A stretch of DNA of 64,000 nucleotides from Bifidobacterium tsurumiense (GCF_000741765.1 NZ_JGZU01000019.1:1-64000), one strand, 5' to 3'; shown: positions 25,217 through 35,491, numbered from the stretch's first letter. A program made the numbers and translations. The notes: a model not told the origin generated them from the letters alone.

Positions 25217-26654
25217 GTGGCGTCACTTTCTGGATATCGACAACAGATGGGCCTTGCGGCGTTTGCACAATGAACAGAGCTATTGCGGTGCCTGTGGGCA
25301 TATATGGCGAAGAAGGAACTAGCTGCCTTGCCACTGCTTTGGACACGCACATATCCCGCAGGTGGTTAACCATACCACCTATAACAGGGCGATGCATGCA
25401 AATAGCAGTGGTTTCGCTAGATGCGAGAGCCGATTCGACCTCTTTCAGGAAGCAATCCCACGATTCCTCAGGCTGTTCATCGAAAGCATCCTCGGTAAGG
25501 GCTTCGGCAAATTGCATGGGTATTCCGGTTTGCCAGGACAACACCTGCAAGGTCTGAGCGCATCGCACCCACGGGGAGGTGACCAGACGAGTGGGGTTGA
25601 AACAAGCCAGCTCCCTGTTCAGAGCATAAGCTGCTGCAGCACCTTTCGGGGTAATTGGGCGGTCGGCATCAGTGCCGGCCCACTGCTTGCGAGATTCCGC
25701 CTTGCCGTGACGCACCATCAGTACGCACTCGCTTTCGACCGCGCCTTCTTCGATGCGATCAACAAAGAGGTCAAGAATATCGCGGTCAAGAGGATGCGAC
25801 AGCAATTTGCGTGCCTGACGAATCGAAACCCAGGCCACTTCGTCGATTTCGCTGATATCAGCGGGCAATACTGGTCCCAAAGCGGCGAAACGACGGCTAT
25901 TTGACGCCTCATCGATAGGACGGGCCATCCAATACACCACATGCTTGGTTTTGCCGGTTTTCCCCCCAGAACGACGGACGTGCCTGCCTTCGCTGTCCAT
26001 AGGGTATTCAATGGCGCCCAGTATCGGGCCGAGAACCACAGGTACGCCGGTCTCCTCGCCCATCTCACGAACAGCGGCATGACGATGCGTCTCATTGGGT
26101 TCGAGCTTGCCCTTTGGCCAGCTCCAATCGTCGTATTTGGGACGGTGCACGACGCATAATTCGATGCGGTCAGCAAGAGACTGCTCAACGCTGTCAGAAG
26201 GTTGATACCAGTTATGATGACGGAGAATCGGCGTTGGCATCTGTGCAGAGTATTGCGAAGAATATTGCGGATGAGTTGTTTCAGATGAGTTTGAGTCATG
26301 CTCTTCCTCTGAGTCGAGCCCGGTGGCGGTATTGGGCGTGGGCGATATGTCCGCGATTTGCGAAGAATCACCTGTGCTCGCCGCCGATTCTCGGTCTATG
26401 ACGTCTGTGTCATGAGTGGTGAGCATATTGATATCGTCGGCATTGTCGGAATCTGCGGTGTTGGAGGCGCTGGTGGCAGCGTTGTCATTGGTGGCATTTG
26501 CATAACCATCAATGGATGCGTTCGCATTGTGCTGTTGTATGCGGGGATTCGATTCAGGAAGCGTTACGGAATCAAGAATTGGCGTTTGCGGTGTATTGGC
26601 GTATGGGCGGATTCGATACACGATTCCGCCGGCGGCTTCGATGGTGCGAGACAT
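25206..26654 (-). CDS. Nudix hydrolase / histidine phosphatase fusion (MutT1-like)
   Basis: A 482-residue two-domain enzyme. The Nudix domain has [27 protein letters not shown] (about 187-211). The C-terminal histidine-phosphatase domain starts [12 protein letters not shown] (about 318) with the catalytic RHG. This is the mycobacterial MutT1 arrangement, which cleans oxidised or dinucleoside nucleotides. Unusually, about 125 residues rich in Asn, Asp, Ser and Thr are inserted after the first strand ([12 protein letters not shown]) and before [13 protein letters not shown]. It lies 113 nt after ppk1 on the same strand. Confidence 0.9.
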   Translation of the reverse strand: MSRTIEAAGGIVYRIRPYANTPQTPILDSVTLPESNPRIQQHNANASIDGYANATNDNAATSASNTADSDNADDINMLTTHDTDVIDRESAASTGDSSQIADISPTPNTATGLDSEEEHDSNSSETTHPQYSSQYSAQMPTPILRHHNWYQPSDSVEQSLADRIELCVVHRPKYDDWSWPKGKLEPNETHRHAAVREMGEETGVPVVLGPILGAIEYPMDSEGRHVRRSGGKTGKTKHVVYWMARPIDEASNSRRFAALGPVLPADISEIDEVAWVSIRQARKLLSHPLDRDILDLFVDRIEEGAVESECVLMVRHGKAESRKQWAGTDADRPITPKGAAAAYALNRELACFNPTRLVTSPWVRCAQTLQVLSWQTGIPMQFAEALTEDAFDEQPEESWDCFLKEVESALASSETTAICMHRPVIGGMVNHLRDMCVSKAVARQLVPSSPYMPTGTAIALFIVQTPQGPSVVDIQKVTPLVY

Positions 26655-26767
26655 GGTAACTTCCTCTCGGTAATGGCCGCATGCGTGGGGCGTATGTGAC
26701 TGCTGCTCAGCATAATGCCGGCACTCAATCGTATGGAAAGAATGCCGGCATTGCGCGCTAGGGATTA

Positions 26768-29002
26768 TTAATTATTCGTGCTTGGACGACGCTGATGGGT
26801 TTTGATGAGGTATTCCTGGCTGTCGACCAAAGGACGTCCCTCTTCATCTCGTGAATGCAATACATAAGACCCGTCCGGTTCCATATGCCAGGAGACTGTG
26901 GTGTCATCCATTTGCATATCCACATAGCGGATCAATTCGTTGATCTGTTCAGAATCGGTGATGCGTACCAACGCCTCGACACGACGGTCCAGATTGCGGT
27001 GCATCAAATCGGCCGAACCAATCCACACCTCAGGACCGGTTGCAGGACCTTCGCCGATCTGCGGGCCGTCGGTATTGGCGAAGGCATATATGCGGCTGTG
27101 TTCCAAGAAACGGCCGAGCACGGAGCGCACTCGGATGTTCTCGCTCATTCCCGGAACTCCAGGCTTCAAAGCGCAGATGCCTCGCTCGACGATATCAATG
27201 GAGACTCCTGCTTGGCTTGCGCGATACAAGGCGTCAATCGTTTTCTCGTCAACGATTGAGTTGACCTTGATCTTGATCCAAGCTTCCTTGCCTGCACGAG
27301 CGGCCTCTTCCTCGCGCTGAATGCGTTGGATCAGGCCGGTGCGCACGGTGCGAGGAGCAACCAAAAGGCGATGGAAGCTGGAGTTCGGAGCATATCCGGA
27401 AAGCTGGTTGAACAGTCTGGTCAAATCCTGACCCACAACCGGATCCACGGTGAGTAGACCAAGGTCGGTGTACAAACGGGCGGTCTTCGGGTTGTAATTA
27501 CCGGTGCCGACGTGGCAGTACCTGCGCAGACCACCGGCCTCTTGGCGCACCACCAAAGAGAGCTTGCAGTGGGTCTTCAGACCGACGATGCCGTACACCA
27601 CGTGCACGCCTGCGCGCTCAAGCTTACGAGCCCAGGCGATATTGGCATCCTCGTCAAAACGAGCCTTGATTTCCACCAATGCCAGCACCTGCTTGCCTGC
27701 ATGCGCTGCATCGATAAGGGCATCGATAATAGGCGAATTGCTTGAGGTACGGTACAGCGTCTGCTTGATGGCCAGAACGCGAGGGTCTGCGGCTGCTTGA
27801 GCCAGGAATGCCTGGACCGAAGTCGAGAAGGAATCATACGGGTGATGCAGCAGGATATCGTGCTCACGAATGGATGCGAAGATATCTTGTGCATGGCTGG
27901 ATTCGACTTCTGCGATCTGCCTGTTGGTTATGGGGATGAACGGGCGATACTTCAGATCCGGGCGGTCAAGTCCCTGCAGTTCGAAGAGTACGGTCATGTC
28001 CAGCGGGGCGGGGAGGCGATAGACCTCATCGTCGCTCACACGCAACTGGCTTGCGAGCAATTGCGAGAGGAACGGGCTTGTGGCATCAGAGATTTCCAGA
28101 CGAATAGGCGGTCCGAAGCGTCGGCGCAGCAATTCCTTCTCCATGGCGTTGAGCAGGTTCTCGGCGTCGTCTTCTTCGACGTCGATATCCTCATTGCGCG
28201 TGACGCGGAAGGAACGTGCTTCTTTGATGATCATTCCGGGGAACAGCGATTCCAGGTGAGCGATGATCAGGTTCTCCATGGTGATGAAACCGTATCGCTC
28301 TTCGCGGGTTTCCTCATCGGTGAGATCATCGACCGGTACCAAACGATTGATATTATCTGGAATCTTAACACGTGCGAAATGTGATTTTCCGGAAGCCGGA
28401 TTTTCCACGAGAACTGCAAGATTCAGCGAGTTTCCTGAGATGTATGGGAAGGGGTGTGCAGGATCCACTGCGAGTGGAGTGAGCACAGGGAAGATCTGTT
28501 GACGGTAGTACTTGGAAAGGCGCTCCTGCTCGGGCGCGGTGAGTTTATCCCAGCTCAGCAGCATGATGCGCTCTTCGGCGAGAGCTGGCAGAATGTGCTC
28601 GATAATGTAATGCGCATGCTCATCTTGGAGGCGATGCGCCTGCTCGCTGATGGCGCGCAGCTGTTGGCGCGGGCTCAATCCAGAGGCTGCTGTGACGGCG
28701 ATGCCCGAATCGATGCGGCGCTTGAGTCCAGCGACGCGCACCATGAAGAATTCGTCGAGATTCGAAGCGAATATAGCGCCGAAATTTGCACGTTCCAGCA
28801 ATGGAAGGTCGTTGCTTTCGGCAAGTTCTAACACACGTTTGTTGAATTTCAGCCAGCTGAGTTCACGGTCAAAGAACCGGTCCTCAGGCAAGGGGGATTC
28901 ATCGGGTCGGTCGCGCTTGTCGACCTTGTCGGTTTCGGCGATATGTTCTGCGATTTGACTACGCAGAATCGCCTTCGAGGGTGCGTCAAAAATCTGTGCC
29001 AT
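26768..29002 (-). CDS. ppk: Polyphosphate kinase 1
   Basis: A 744-residue enzyme that polymerises ATP gamma-phosphate into polyphosphate. The N-terminal domain has [18 protein letters not shown]; the middle has [16 protein letters not shown]; the catalytic half shows [37 protein letters not shown] with the phosphorylated His, and [20 protein letters not shown]. The length fits the family. The MutT1-like gene downstream on the same strand supports a phosphate or nucleotide-housekeeping operon. Confidence 0.96.
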   Translation of the reverse strand: MAQIFDAPSKAILRSQIAEHIAETDKVDKRDRPDESPLPEDRFFDRELSWLKFNKRVLELAESNDLPLLERANFGAIFASNLDEFFMVRVAGLKRRIDSGIAVTAASGLSPRQQLRAISEQAHRLQDEHAHYIIEHILPALAEERIMLLSWDKLTAPEQERLSKYYRQQIFPVLTPLAVDPAHPFPYISGNSLNLAVLVENPASGKSHFARVKIPDNINRLVPVDDLTDEETREERYGFITMENLIIAHLESLFPGMIIKEARSFRVTRNEDIDVEEDDAENLLNAMEKELLRRRFGPPIRLEISDATSPFLSQLLASQLRVSDDEVYRLPAPLDMTVLFELQGLDRPDLKYRPFIPITNRQIAEVESSHAQDIFASIREHDILLHHPYDSFSTSVQAFLAQAAADPRVLAIKQTLYRTSSNSPIIDALIDAAHAGKQVLALVEIKARFDEDANIAWARKLERAGVHVVYGIVGLKTHCKLSLVVRQEAGGLRRYCHVGTGNYNPKTARLYTDLGLLTVDPVVGQDLTRLFNQLSGYAPNSSFHRLLVAPRTVRTGLIQRIQREEEAARAGKEAWIKIKVNSIVDEKTIDALYRASQAGVSIDIVERGICALKPGVPGMSENIRVRSVLGRFLEHSRIYAFANTDGPQIGEGPATGPEVWIGSADLMHRNLDRRVEALVRITDSEQINELIRYVDMQMDDTTVSWHMEPDGSYVLHSRDEEGRPLVDSQEYLIKTHQRRPSTNN

Positions 29003-29564
29003 ACCACTACTCTATGCGGTACGCTCCACCAGACACGTGATTATTGAGCAAAATTTAGATGCTGTTTACAAAAGAGGTGTTGTGGTAGGCGGGTTGCGGT
29101 GTGCGAACTGCGGTGAATGGGCTGCGGTGAATGGGCTGCGGTGATTGGGCTGCAGTGAATGAGCTGCGGTGAATGGATATGGTTGGCGGGAATTAGGTGT
29201 TTGATGTTTGGATAGCGCTGTTGTGAATCGGCGAGGTCTTAAGATATGCATTTGGCTTTGTGAGAGGACTGGAAGTCCTTTGAGAATACCCGTGGACGCA
29301 GGGCTCAGCACGGTACGTATGCGATTGGCTATGCTCTTTAGGGCGGCGAGGAGAGAGTGTGTTTATAGAGAGCCGCAAGGGGTGTTCACTATAGGGGAAC
29401 GACACGCCGTTTAATGTTCGATGTGACAAGGAAATGCACATATAACCGGTTCGATTTGCACGTCTGCGGACATGAACTCGATGCGATATCTCATATTGCT
29501 ACATTTGCGAAAATAAGAGCACATAGCAGGTGCGAAACTTGCAGGCCGGCGATGACTGAGCATA
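29003..29564. other. Intergenic region with a 14-bp tandem repeat
   Basis: It holds the ppk promoter side and a six-unit tandem repeat at 29091-29174. The rest to 29564 contains no gene I can support. Confidence 0.5.
29091..29174. repeat. 14-bp tandem repeat, six units
   Basis: Consensus GGGCTGCGGTGAAT, units beginning at 29091, 29105, 29119, 29133, 29147 and 29161, with one to four differences each. Confidence 0.9.
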
Positions 29565-29681
29565 ATGTGTAACTACAAGGACAACTTAACAGAGCAGAAG
29601 CCCACAAAGGTGTATGGTCACGAGGACTGGTACGTTGAACGGGCATTGGAAAGACTTACCGTTACGACGATGATGTTGTGA
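29565..29681 (+). CDS. Possible 38-residue small protein or leader peptide
   Basis: ATG at 29565 opens a frame beginning MCNYKDNLTEQKPTK and continuing VYGHEDWYVERALERLTV to TGA at 29681. The composition (acidic/basic helix with Trp, Tyr) looks like protein, not noise. No strong ribosome site is visible. A clean terminator follows 29 nt after the stop, so a short discrete transcript is likely. It could be a small protein, a leader peptide or a non-coding RNA. No family is recognised. Confidence 0.45.
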   Translation: MCNYKDNLTEQKPTKVYGHEDWYVERALERLTVTTMML

Positions 29682-29709
29682 AGCGATTCTGCTCGAGTTG
29701 GACTTGTAG

Positions 29710-29737
29710 GGAGGCTCGCATTGCGGGCCTCCTTTTT
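29710..29737 (+). terminator. Rho-independent terminator before the tad locus
   Basis: GGAGGC-t-CGC pairs with GCG-g-GCCTCC around ATT, followed by TTTTT. It ends the short transcript carrying the 38-residue frame. Confidence 0.85.
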
Positions 29738-29883
29738 CGTCTCAGACCAAAGTGAGCCGCATCGCTCTTGTCCGCTAACCCACGTTTAGCGTTCTGTATG
29801 CCTAGATGTGAGCACGCGCAAGCCTCCGACCACATTGTCTGAATGCACTGCCTCATTCGTGATCAGCACGGTTCAATGGTCGT

Positions 29884-31032
29884 ATGACCCAGGAAATAGG
29901 CAACGAGCGTTTTGTGGCAATGGACTCGCAACATGGTGGCATTCGGCATGGTGGGAGCAATGTGCCGCCTGAAAAGTACTACACCGCAGATACCGATGAC
30001 TCGTTGCCGTCGTTCGGGGTGACTTATGAAGGCGAAGGACAATATCGAGAGCATCTTCCCCAAGCGCTTGCAGGGAAGGTACATCAGCGTGAAATCGATG
30101 ACACTTTACATGGATTCGAGTCGAATAATCGTAGTGCCGCAGTTGAACATCCGTTCTCAAATAAGGGCGGCAGCTCCCCGGTGCGTCAAGCATATGAGGA
30201 AGACGGCGAGCGCGGTTTTCGTGGACGTGTGATTCTGTTCAGTGCGCCGAATGGCGGAATAGGCTTGAGCACCCTGCTTGCAATGGTGGCATGGTATTTG
30301 ACTCGGCATGGGTCGGAATGCGCAATTGTCGATGGCGATCTCCGCGCGGGCGGAATCGATGTGCTGCTCGGGCTGGAACATGATGAGGGGCTGCGAATGA
30401 GCGATATCGAGGCACCTTTTGGACGATTGAATAGCGAAGCGCTTCAACGCGATCTTGTGCAATGGGAAGGGATCGGCGTATTGCCTTGTAATCCTTGGAA
30501 AGGAAAACGGACTGAATGGTGGGAATTGAAAGCCGCTGTGCGGGCGTTGCAAGAGCATAATGATATCGTTCTCGTCGATTGCGGTCTGGGCAATGAGGAA
30601 CTGGTTCAGGCGCATTTAGGAGCTGAACTCCACATTGTCGCAGCAGAATTATCGGTATTGGGATTGGCCCGTGCACAAGCATATTGCGATGGTGCGGGCC
30701 CTGCTTTGGGAGTGGGAACCGAAGATGCTGTCGACATTCCTATGTCTGTGATCGGCATGATGCCCCGGGGTGCTCCGCATACGGTAGGGTCTGTGAGCGC
30801 AGAGGAAGCAGAAGCATATTTGCGTTTGCCTGTATTGGGTGTCATCGACCATGATCGAAAACTGTGTGCCGATATCAGATCCGGATTGGGTGTGCGGCGC
30901 ATTGCAAGATCCAACCGTTCCTCAATAGAAGCTATTGCAGAGGCCATTGAGCATCCTCAGGAGGCGGTGCGGCAATCAAGCGGTGAGGAGAGGAAGCGAA
31001 AAGGCCGCGGCAGACACGTCAAGAACAGATAG
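29884..31032 (+). CDS. CpaE/TadZ-like pilus assembly protein
   Basis: A 382-residue MinD-like protein of the actinobacterial CpaE-like group (the helicase/secretion-neighbourhood type). Residues 1-115 are a polar N-terminal region. The ATPase-like domain starts RVILFSAPNGGIGLSTLLA: the usual KGGxGKS/T loop has lost both lysines (N and L in their places), as in atypical TadZ proteins, so ATP hydrolysis is doubtful. It then shows CAIVDGDLRAGGIDVLLGL and DIVLVDCGLGNEELV. TadZ localises the pilus machine at the pole. It is the first gene of the tad locus. Confidence 0.85.
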   Translation: MTQEIGNERFVAMDSQHGGIRHGGSNVPPEKYYTADTDDSLPSFGVTYEGEGQYREHLPQALAGKVHQREIDDTLHGFESNNRSAAVEHPFSNKGGSSPVRQAYEEDGERGFRGRVILFSAPNGGIGLSTLLAMVAWYLTRHGSECAIVDGDLRAGGIDVLLGLEHDEGLRMSDIEAPFGRLNSEALQRDLVQWEGIGVLPCNPWKGKRTEWWELKAAVRALQEHNDIVLVDCGLGNEELVQAHLGAELHIVAAELSVLGLARAQAYCDGAGPALGVGTEDAVDIPMSVIGMMPRGAPHTVGSVSAEEAEAYLRLPVLGVIDHDRKLCADIRSGLGVRRIARSNRSSIEAIAEAIEHPQEAVRQSSGEERKRKGRGRHVKNR

Positions 31033-31144
31033 GTAGAGGCGTTTATGGGATTTCATTACAAGTCGACACGGATCTTGCGAGCGGGCGTACCAACAACACT
31101 CATATGAAGAGCAGGTCTGAGGGTAAGAAGGGCGGGTTTGAAGA

Positions 31145-32167
31145 ATGGGCGCAGTAGATGACCCATATGAGGGCGAAATGGATCTAGGTCCTTTGCAAGG
31201 GATTGCTGATCGGCACGGAGTCACCGATATTGTGGTGACATGCGATGGCAAGGTATGGGCTGATTGGGGAAGTGGACTGCGCCAACACATTCCGCAGATC
31301 CCGTTCCGGACTCCTCATATTGTGCGGGAATATGCCACACAATTATGTGCTCAGCTCGGCAGGCGTTTGGATGATGCCTGCCCCATAGCGGATGCCTCGA
31401 CTGTGGGCGGAGTGCGTGTGCATGCGGTTATTGCACCGTTAGTGCCCTATGGTGCTGCAATTTCCATTCGTTTTCCTCAACGGGGAGGTTTGCATCTGGA
31501 ACAACTTCAGGCACTTGGTATGTTTCCAAGGGATTGGCTCGATCTGCTGCGTTCGTTGGTGCGACGTCGTGCAAGCATTCTGATCACTGGGGGAACAGGG
31601 GCAGGCAAGACAACCCTGTTGAGGGCATTGTTGCGGCAATGCCCTGAAGAGGAACGCATTGTCAGCGTAGAAGAAGTGCGTGAGCTCGGTGATATCGGAC
31701 ATGCTGATTATGTGTCGTTGGCAACGCGCGAAGCCAATGTTGAAGGCGCTGGGGCAGTAGGTCTTCCTGAACTCGTCAAAGCGACTTTGCGCATGCGTCC
31801 CGATCGTGTGGTGCTTGGAGAATGCCGTGGCGAGGAACTGGCGGATGTATTGCGCGCTTTCAGTTCAGGTCATCGAGGTGGCTTGGTGACGCTTCATGCG
31901 GATTGTGTGGAGCGTGTCCCCGCGCGAATGATTGCATTGGGATTGCTGTCGGGTTTGTCAGCGCCGGCAGTAACGGCTTTGGCTCCGGACTCGTTTGATG
32001 TTGTTATTCATTTGCAGCGACATCGAGGTGTTCGACGCATAGCGCAAGTGGGGTATTTAACCGTGAAAGAGGGCAGTTTGACGGGCATAAGCGTGGCTCG
32101 GTGGGATGGACGGAATGCGATCGAACTGTCATCCGGGTGGCGAGATTTCAGCAAACGCTGGGAGTGA
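31145..32167 (+). CDS. tadA: TadA/CpaF-type secretion ATPase
   Basis: A 340-residue type II/IV secretion ATPase that drives Flp pilus assembly. Motifs are SIRFPQRGGLHLEQL, Walker A GGTGAGKTTLLRAL (about 149-162), the Asp box RIVSVEEVRELG, Walker B RMRPDRVVLGECRGEE and the His box GHRGGLVTLHAD. It is shorter than proteobacterial TadA because the N-terminal domain is reduced, as usual in actinobacteria. The start codon is uncertain: there is only a weak ribosome site and 112 nt separate it from the TadZ-like gene. Confidence 0.93.
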   Translation: MGAVDDPYEGEMDLGPLQGIADRHGVTDIVVTCDGKVWADWGSGLRQHIPQIPFRTPHIVREYATQLCAQLGRRLDDACPIADASTVGGVRVHAVIAPLVPYGAAISIRFPQRGGLHLEQLQALGMFPRDWLDLLRSLVRRRASILITGGTGAGKTTLLRALLRQCPEEERIVSVEEVRELGDIGHADYVSLATREANVEGAGAVGLPELVKATLRMRPDRVVLGECRGEELADVLRAFSSGHRGGLVTLHADCVERVPARMIALGLLSGLSAPAVTALAPDSFDVVIHLQRHRGVRRIAQVGYLTVKEGSLTGISVARWDGRNAIELSSGWRDFSKRWE

Positions 32168-32301
32168 GGAGTTTTGGGGTCGATACAGGATCGCGGGAAT
32201 CCGGATGCACAGAGACATGGGGCGGATTCGCATACGGGCCACATGGTGCAGTGCTCCAATACATGTTCGATGGCGGGGAATGCCGCGTGAAAGGAAGCGC
32301 T

Positions 32302-33000
32302 ATGGGAATTGGATTGGTATTGGCAATACTCGCGGCTTGCGCCTATGTATGGCAAACACAAGCCACGTGCGGGCTGACTGTATGGAGATTGCGTACTATG
32401 GCGTATGCATACGATTCGAGTGTCCAAATGCAACGGCCAATTGGCATTTCTGCAATGTTGGCCGCCTTGCATGCACATGTCAAAGCAGGGGCAAGCGTTC
32501 ACGAAGCACATGCGCGAATTGCTCAAGGTATTCGCATTACGCATTCGCACAACTCTTTGCAGGATGTTGATATTCAAATGATGGTGCACGACTGCGCAAC
32601 CGATCGGGAAGAACGGGAGGGACATGGAGAGGCTGTCGCCGCGGAATTGGGAATGGCCTATCGATTGAGCACAACGCTGGGGTGCGGAGCTGCGAAGTGT
32701 TTTGCTGCAGTATCTGCATCATATAAACGCCTATGCATTGTGGAAGATCTGCGACGTAATGCTTTTGCAATGCCTCGTTCCACCGTGACGCTTCTTTCCG
32801 TCCTGCCTTTTGCAACGGTGGCATTGGGATATGTACTAGGAGCTCACCCGTTGGAATTCCTAGTTGGCTCGCGGTTGGGTTGGGTATTTCTTGGAATGGG
32901 AGCAGTCGCATACGGAATAGGTATGCTCTGGATGCAACACCTGCTTTGCGGCGCAGGAGATACGCATTTGGCTTTGGCAATGCAAGAGGCCGGGGATTGA
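32302..33000 (+). CDS. TadB-like pilus membrane protein
   Basis: A 232-residue membrane protein of the T2SSF/TadB type. It begins with a membrane helix (MGIGLVLAILAACAYVW), then a cytoplasmic segment with ISAMLAALHAHVKAGASVHEA, and ends in two helices (about 168-215). The start at 32302 is preferred because AAAGGAAG lies upstream; the open frame extends back into tadA without support. It forms the inner-membrane platform together with the next gene. Confidence 0.82.
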   Translation: MGIGLVLAILAACAYVWQTQATCGLTVWRLRTMAYAYDSSVQMQRPIGISAMLAALHAHVKAGASVHEAHARIAQGIRITHSHNSLQDVDIQMMVHDCATDREEREGHGEAVAAELGMAYRLSTTLGCGAAKCFAAVSASYKRLCIVEDLRRNAFAMPRSTVTLLSVLPFATVALGYVLGAHPLEFLVGSRLGWVFLGMGAVAYGIGMLWMQHLLCGAGDTHLALAMQEAGD

Positions 33001-33013
33001 CGAAGGGGTTGGC

Positions 33014-33616
33014 ATGCTGAATGCGTTTTCTCTTGCGGCAGCGCTCGCCGCCTCGTTCGCGTACTGGCTATCTGTCAGCAGGAAGGCTAGGAGTCTTCAA
33101 CATATCCAGACAGATCATCATGCGGCGCCGAATGAAGACATGCCTGCGGTAACTACGGTTCTTGAAATGATCGCCGTGGCGGTAAGGCAGGGGGCTTCGG
33201 TGCCAAAGGCCGTTTGGGCAGTGGGTAAGTCGGTTGGCGGTGAATTGGGGGAATGCCTGTGCAATTCCGCTCAATCACTCAGGCACGGGTATGCGTGGGA
33301 CGAGGCTTGGAGAGCAGCAAGGCCTGATGACATTGACCATAGTGGGTCAAAAACCACATCCGACTCAGCCAAGAGTGCCATAGAAGGGATGTATCGGGAT
33401 ATAGAAGATGCGCTCGCAGACGCCTGGAATATGGGAGTTTCTCCTGTGGGACGCCTCGAAGCGGCGATAGAGCGTGCCGATGCTGCTGAACGCTCTGCTA
33501 TTGAGCAAAGTGCTGCGCGTCTGACAGTGCGCCTGTTGTTGCCCACAGGACTTTGCTTTTTGCCTGCTTTTCTGTGTATCGCAGTGATTCCGTCTATAGC
33601 GTCATTCGTGATGTAG
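33014..33616 (+). CDS. TadC-like pilus membrane protein
   Basis: A 200-residue protein with an N-terminal helix (about 3-20), a T2SSF-type cytoplasmic domain VTTVLEMIAVAVRQGASVPKAV, and a C-terminal pair of hydrophobic segments (LLLPTGLCFLPAFLCIAVIP). It follows the TadB-like gene by 13 nt. The pair corresponds to TadB and TadC. Confidence 0.82.
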   Translation: MLNAFSLAAALAASFAYWLSVSRKARSLQHIQTDHHAAPNEDMPAVTTVLEMIAVAVRQGASVPKAVWAVGKSVGGELGECLCNSAQSLRHGYAWDEAWRAARPDDIDHSGSKTTSDSAKSAIEGMYRDIEDALADAWNMGVSPVGRLEAAIERADAAERSAIEQSAARLTVRLLLPTGLCFLPAFLCIAVIPSIASFVM

Positions 33617-33809
33617 CCACGATGGAGTTGCCATATGCATCTGGAGTATGACGGAACAATGCGAGCGTCTGTATTGCATCGACACGCCTGAAATGTGGAT
33701 AACTGAGAGCCTCCGACCACAATGGTGTAATTTTCGGAGCCAATCGCGTGACATCAGGCACACTGAGAGCATCCCAGACGGGATGCAATTGGAAAAGAAA
33801 GGGAATGTC

Positions 33810-34094
33810 ATGGACTACACACTGAATGCAGATGGACATCGTGGGAACGCTCTTGATCGGGCCTGGGAGGCGGCTCAGACCTGGCGAAACGCCATGCGCA
33901 TACCTGACGCGAATATGCGCAAACGATTGGAGGTTCTGTTGGAAAATCCGGAGCAGGGCGCCGTTACCGCTGAGTACGCAGTGGTGCTTATTGCCGCTAC
34001 GGGCTTTGCGGCTTTGCTGGTGGTGATTTTGAAATCTGATGCCATACGGGAAGTGCTCAACGATTTGGTCAAACAAGCGCTCAACGTTGGCTAG
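33810..34094 (+). CDS. DUF4244 protein, probable Flp-type pilin
   Basis: A 94-residue protein. After a 50-residue polar leader comes a prepilin-like signature, EQGAVTAEYAVVLIAATGF, with Glu five residues after the Gly and a hydrophobic helix, ending in a short polar tail. This is the DUF4244 layout found in actinobacterial tad loci, where it is taken to be the major pilin. The ATG at 33810 follows AAAGGGAA. No prepilin peptidase gene is in the locus. Confidence 0.85.
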   Translation: MDYTLNADGHRGNALDRAWEAAQTWRNAMRIPDANMRKRLEVLLENPEQGAVTAEYAVVLIAATGFAALLVVILKSDAIREVLNDLVKQALNVG

Positions 34095-34168
34095 CTGCGG
34101 TTCGCCTGCGATCGTGTTTCATACGCGTTCCGAAGCAGGGATGTTGATGGCGAGGGGCATTGATACCG

Positions 34169-34594
34169 ATGAAAGTAACCAGCAAGGCCGTAGACAGTGT
34201 GTCGGCTGTTGTACGCAAGTGTTCGCAATATTGTTTCGCAACGAAGCATTCGATTTGGTTCAAAGCTGATGCAGGTTCGGCTACTGCCGAATTTTCAATA
34301 GTATTACCTGCAGTTCTTGTGGTTGCCGCAGTATTGCTGTCGCTGTGCCGAGCGGTTGTGGTGACTATGGATTGCCAAGATGCTGCATCAGCAGCGGCCC
34401 GCGCCATGATGCTATCCGCAGATCAACAGGAGGCGAGGATGGCGGCACGAACCACTGCAGGGGAGCATGTGCAGGTTTCCATAACAGATGTAGGGAACAG
34501 GTACGAGGTCTTGGTAAAATGTACTGCCATGCCGGGCCCTCTTCATGTTATTCCCGCAATGGTCGAGGCTCATGCTGCCGTGGTCAAACAGTGA
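34169..34594 (+). CDS. TadE-like minor pilin
   Basis: A 141-residue protein with a polar N-terminus of about 37 residues, the TadE signature GSATAEFSIVLPAVLVVAAVL and an extracytoplasmic domain of about 75 residues. It probably is a pseudopilin of the tad system. Start uncertain: ATG at 34169 or a TTG three codons upstream, with GAGGGG near 34152. Confidence 0.82.
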   Translation: MKVTSKAVDSVSAVVRKCSQYCFATKHSIWFKADAGSATAEFSIVLPAVLVVAAVLLSLCRAVVVTMDCQDAASAAARAMMLSADQQEARMAARTTAGEHVQVSITDVGNRYEVLVKCTAMPGPLHVIPAMVEAHAAVVKQ

Positions 34595-34871
34595 TGGGAT
34601 GTGGAAGTCTGAGATCCAGCTGTCTTTGGCAATGGCTGGCGATTGATCCATCTTCAATCGAATGCTAGGGCGGCCTAGGAAGAATTCCGCGCAGCGCCTG
34701 AGGGTCCTGCCGATGTTTGCAGCGCCGGAATGCAATCCGCAACTCACCATAAGGCTATTCACAACTCGCAAGATGCAGTCTTTGGGCTGCTAGACGAGTC
34801 CCAGGGCAGGAATCTTCCAAAGTCGTGCCCAGAGTATTGCCGAGGGTGCAAATCAACGAGTGGGAGTAATT
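34595..34871. other. Spacer inside the tad locus
   Basis: A 277-nt stretch without a convincing gene. Open frames across it lack ribosome sites and conserved-looking sequence. The ribosome site GGAG for the next gene is at 34863-34866. Confidence 0.4.
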
Positions 34872-35450
34872 ATGGAGCCGATACAACGCTCTGGCTGCAA
34901 AAAACAATTGTGGTGCAGCAATCATCGCATAAGGCCAGGGATGCACATGTCCGTGACTGCAATGCATAAAACGCGGAGACATCATCGAATCAAACCGCAG
35001 GGAAGGGTGATGCATTGCGCTCGTAGTTTCATGGAAGTAGCAACTGCCAAAGATGAGGGATCTGGAACGATGGCAGGTGTTGCCTTGATTGCACTGGTGG
35101 CAATCTTGGCCCTGGTTGCGGCATCGGCCGGTCAGCTGTTGATAAAACAGCGACAAGCGCGGACGGCGGCCGATTTATCGGCATTGTCTGCGGCTGTGCA
35201 GATCCGTGCCTTCGACGATTCGCCCTGTGGCACTGCCCGTGAAATCGGCAAGGCGAATGGGGCGTCGGTGGTGCACTGCTTCATCGAAGACGAGGATTCC
35301 ATCGTGGAAACGGCTGTGCCCGTGTCCTTGCCATTTATCGATGAGGTGTGGCGCACCTCAAGAGCCGGGCCGGTGCAGTGTGGGGCTGAGGTCGGCGGCA
35401 GTGCGCATTCTGTCGGGACTTTGACGAGGCAGTGTGTCAGATCACCTTAA
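34872..35450 (+). CDS. TadE/TadG-like protein of the secretion neighbourhood
   Basis: A 192-residue protein. The first 55 residues are basic. Then comes the pseudopilin-like segment GSGTMAGVALIALVAILALVAASAGQLLIK, followed by QARTAADLSALSAAVQIRA, the motif typical of the helicase/secretion-neighbourhood TadE-like family. The start at 34872 has GGAG 5 nt upstream, but an internal start is possible. It is the last gene of the tad locus. Confidence 0.78.
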   Translation: MEPIQRSGCKKQLWCSNHRIRPGMHMSVTAMHKTRRHHRIKPQGRVMHCARSFMEVATAKDEGSGTMAGVALIALVAILALVAASAGQLLIKQRQARTAADLSALSAAVQIRAFDDSPCGTAREIGKANGASVVHCFIEDEDSIVETAVPVSLPFIDEVWRTSRAGPVQCGAEVGGSAHSVGTLTRQCVRSP

Positions 35451-35491
35451 GCTCCTGACAAACGGCATTGGGTCAAGCTAATGTGAACGAT

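Noticed and set aside
34595-34871. An extra gene inside the tad locus
   Set aside because: The open frames lack a ribosome site and a pilin-like or other recognisable sequence.
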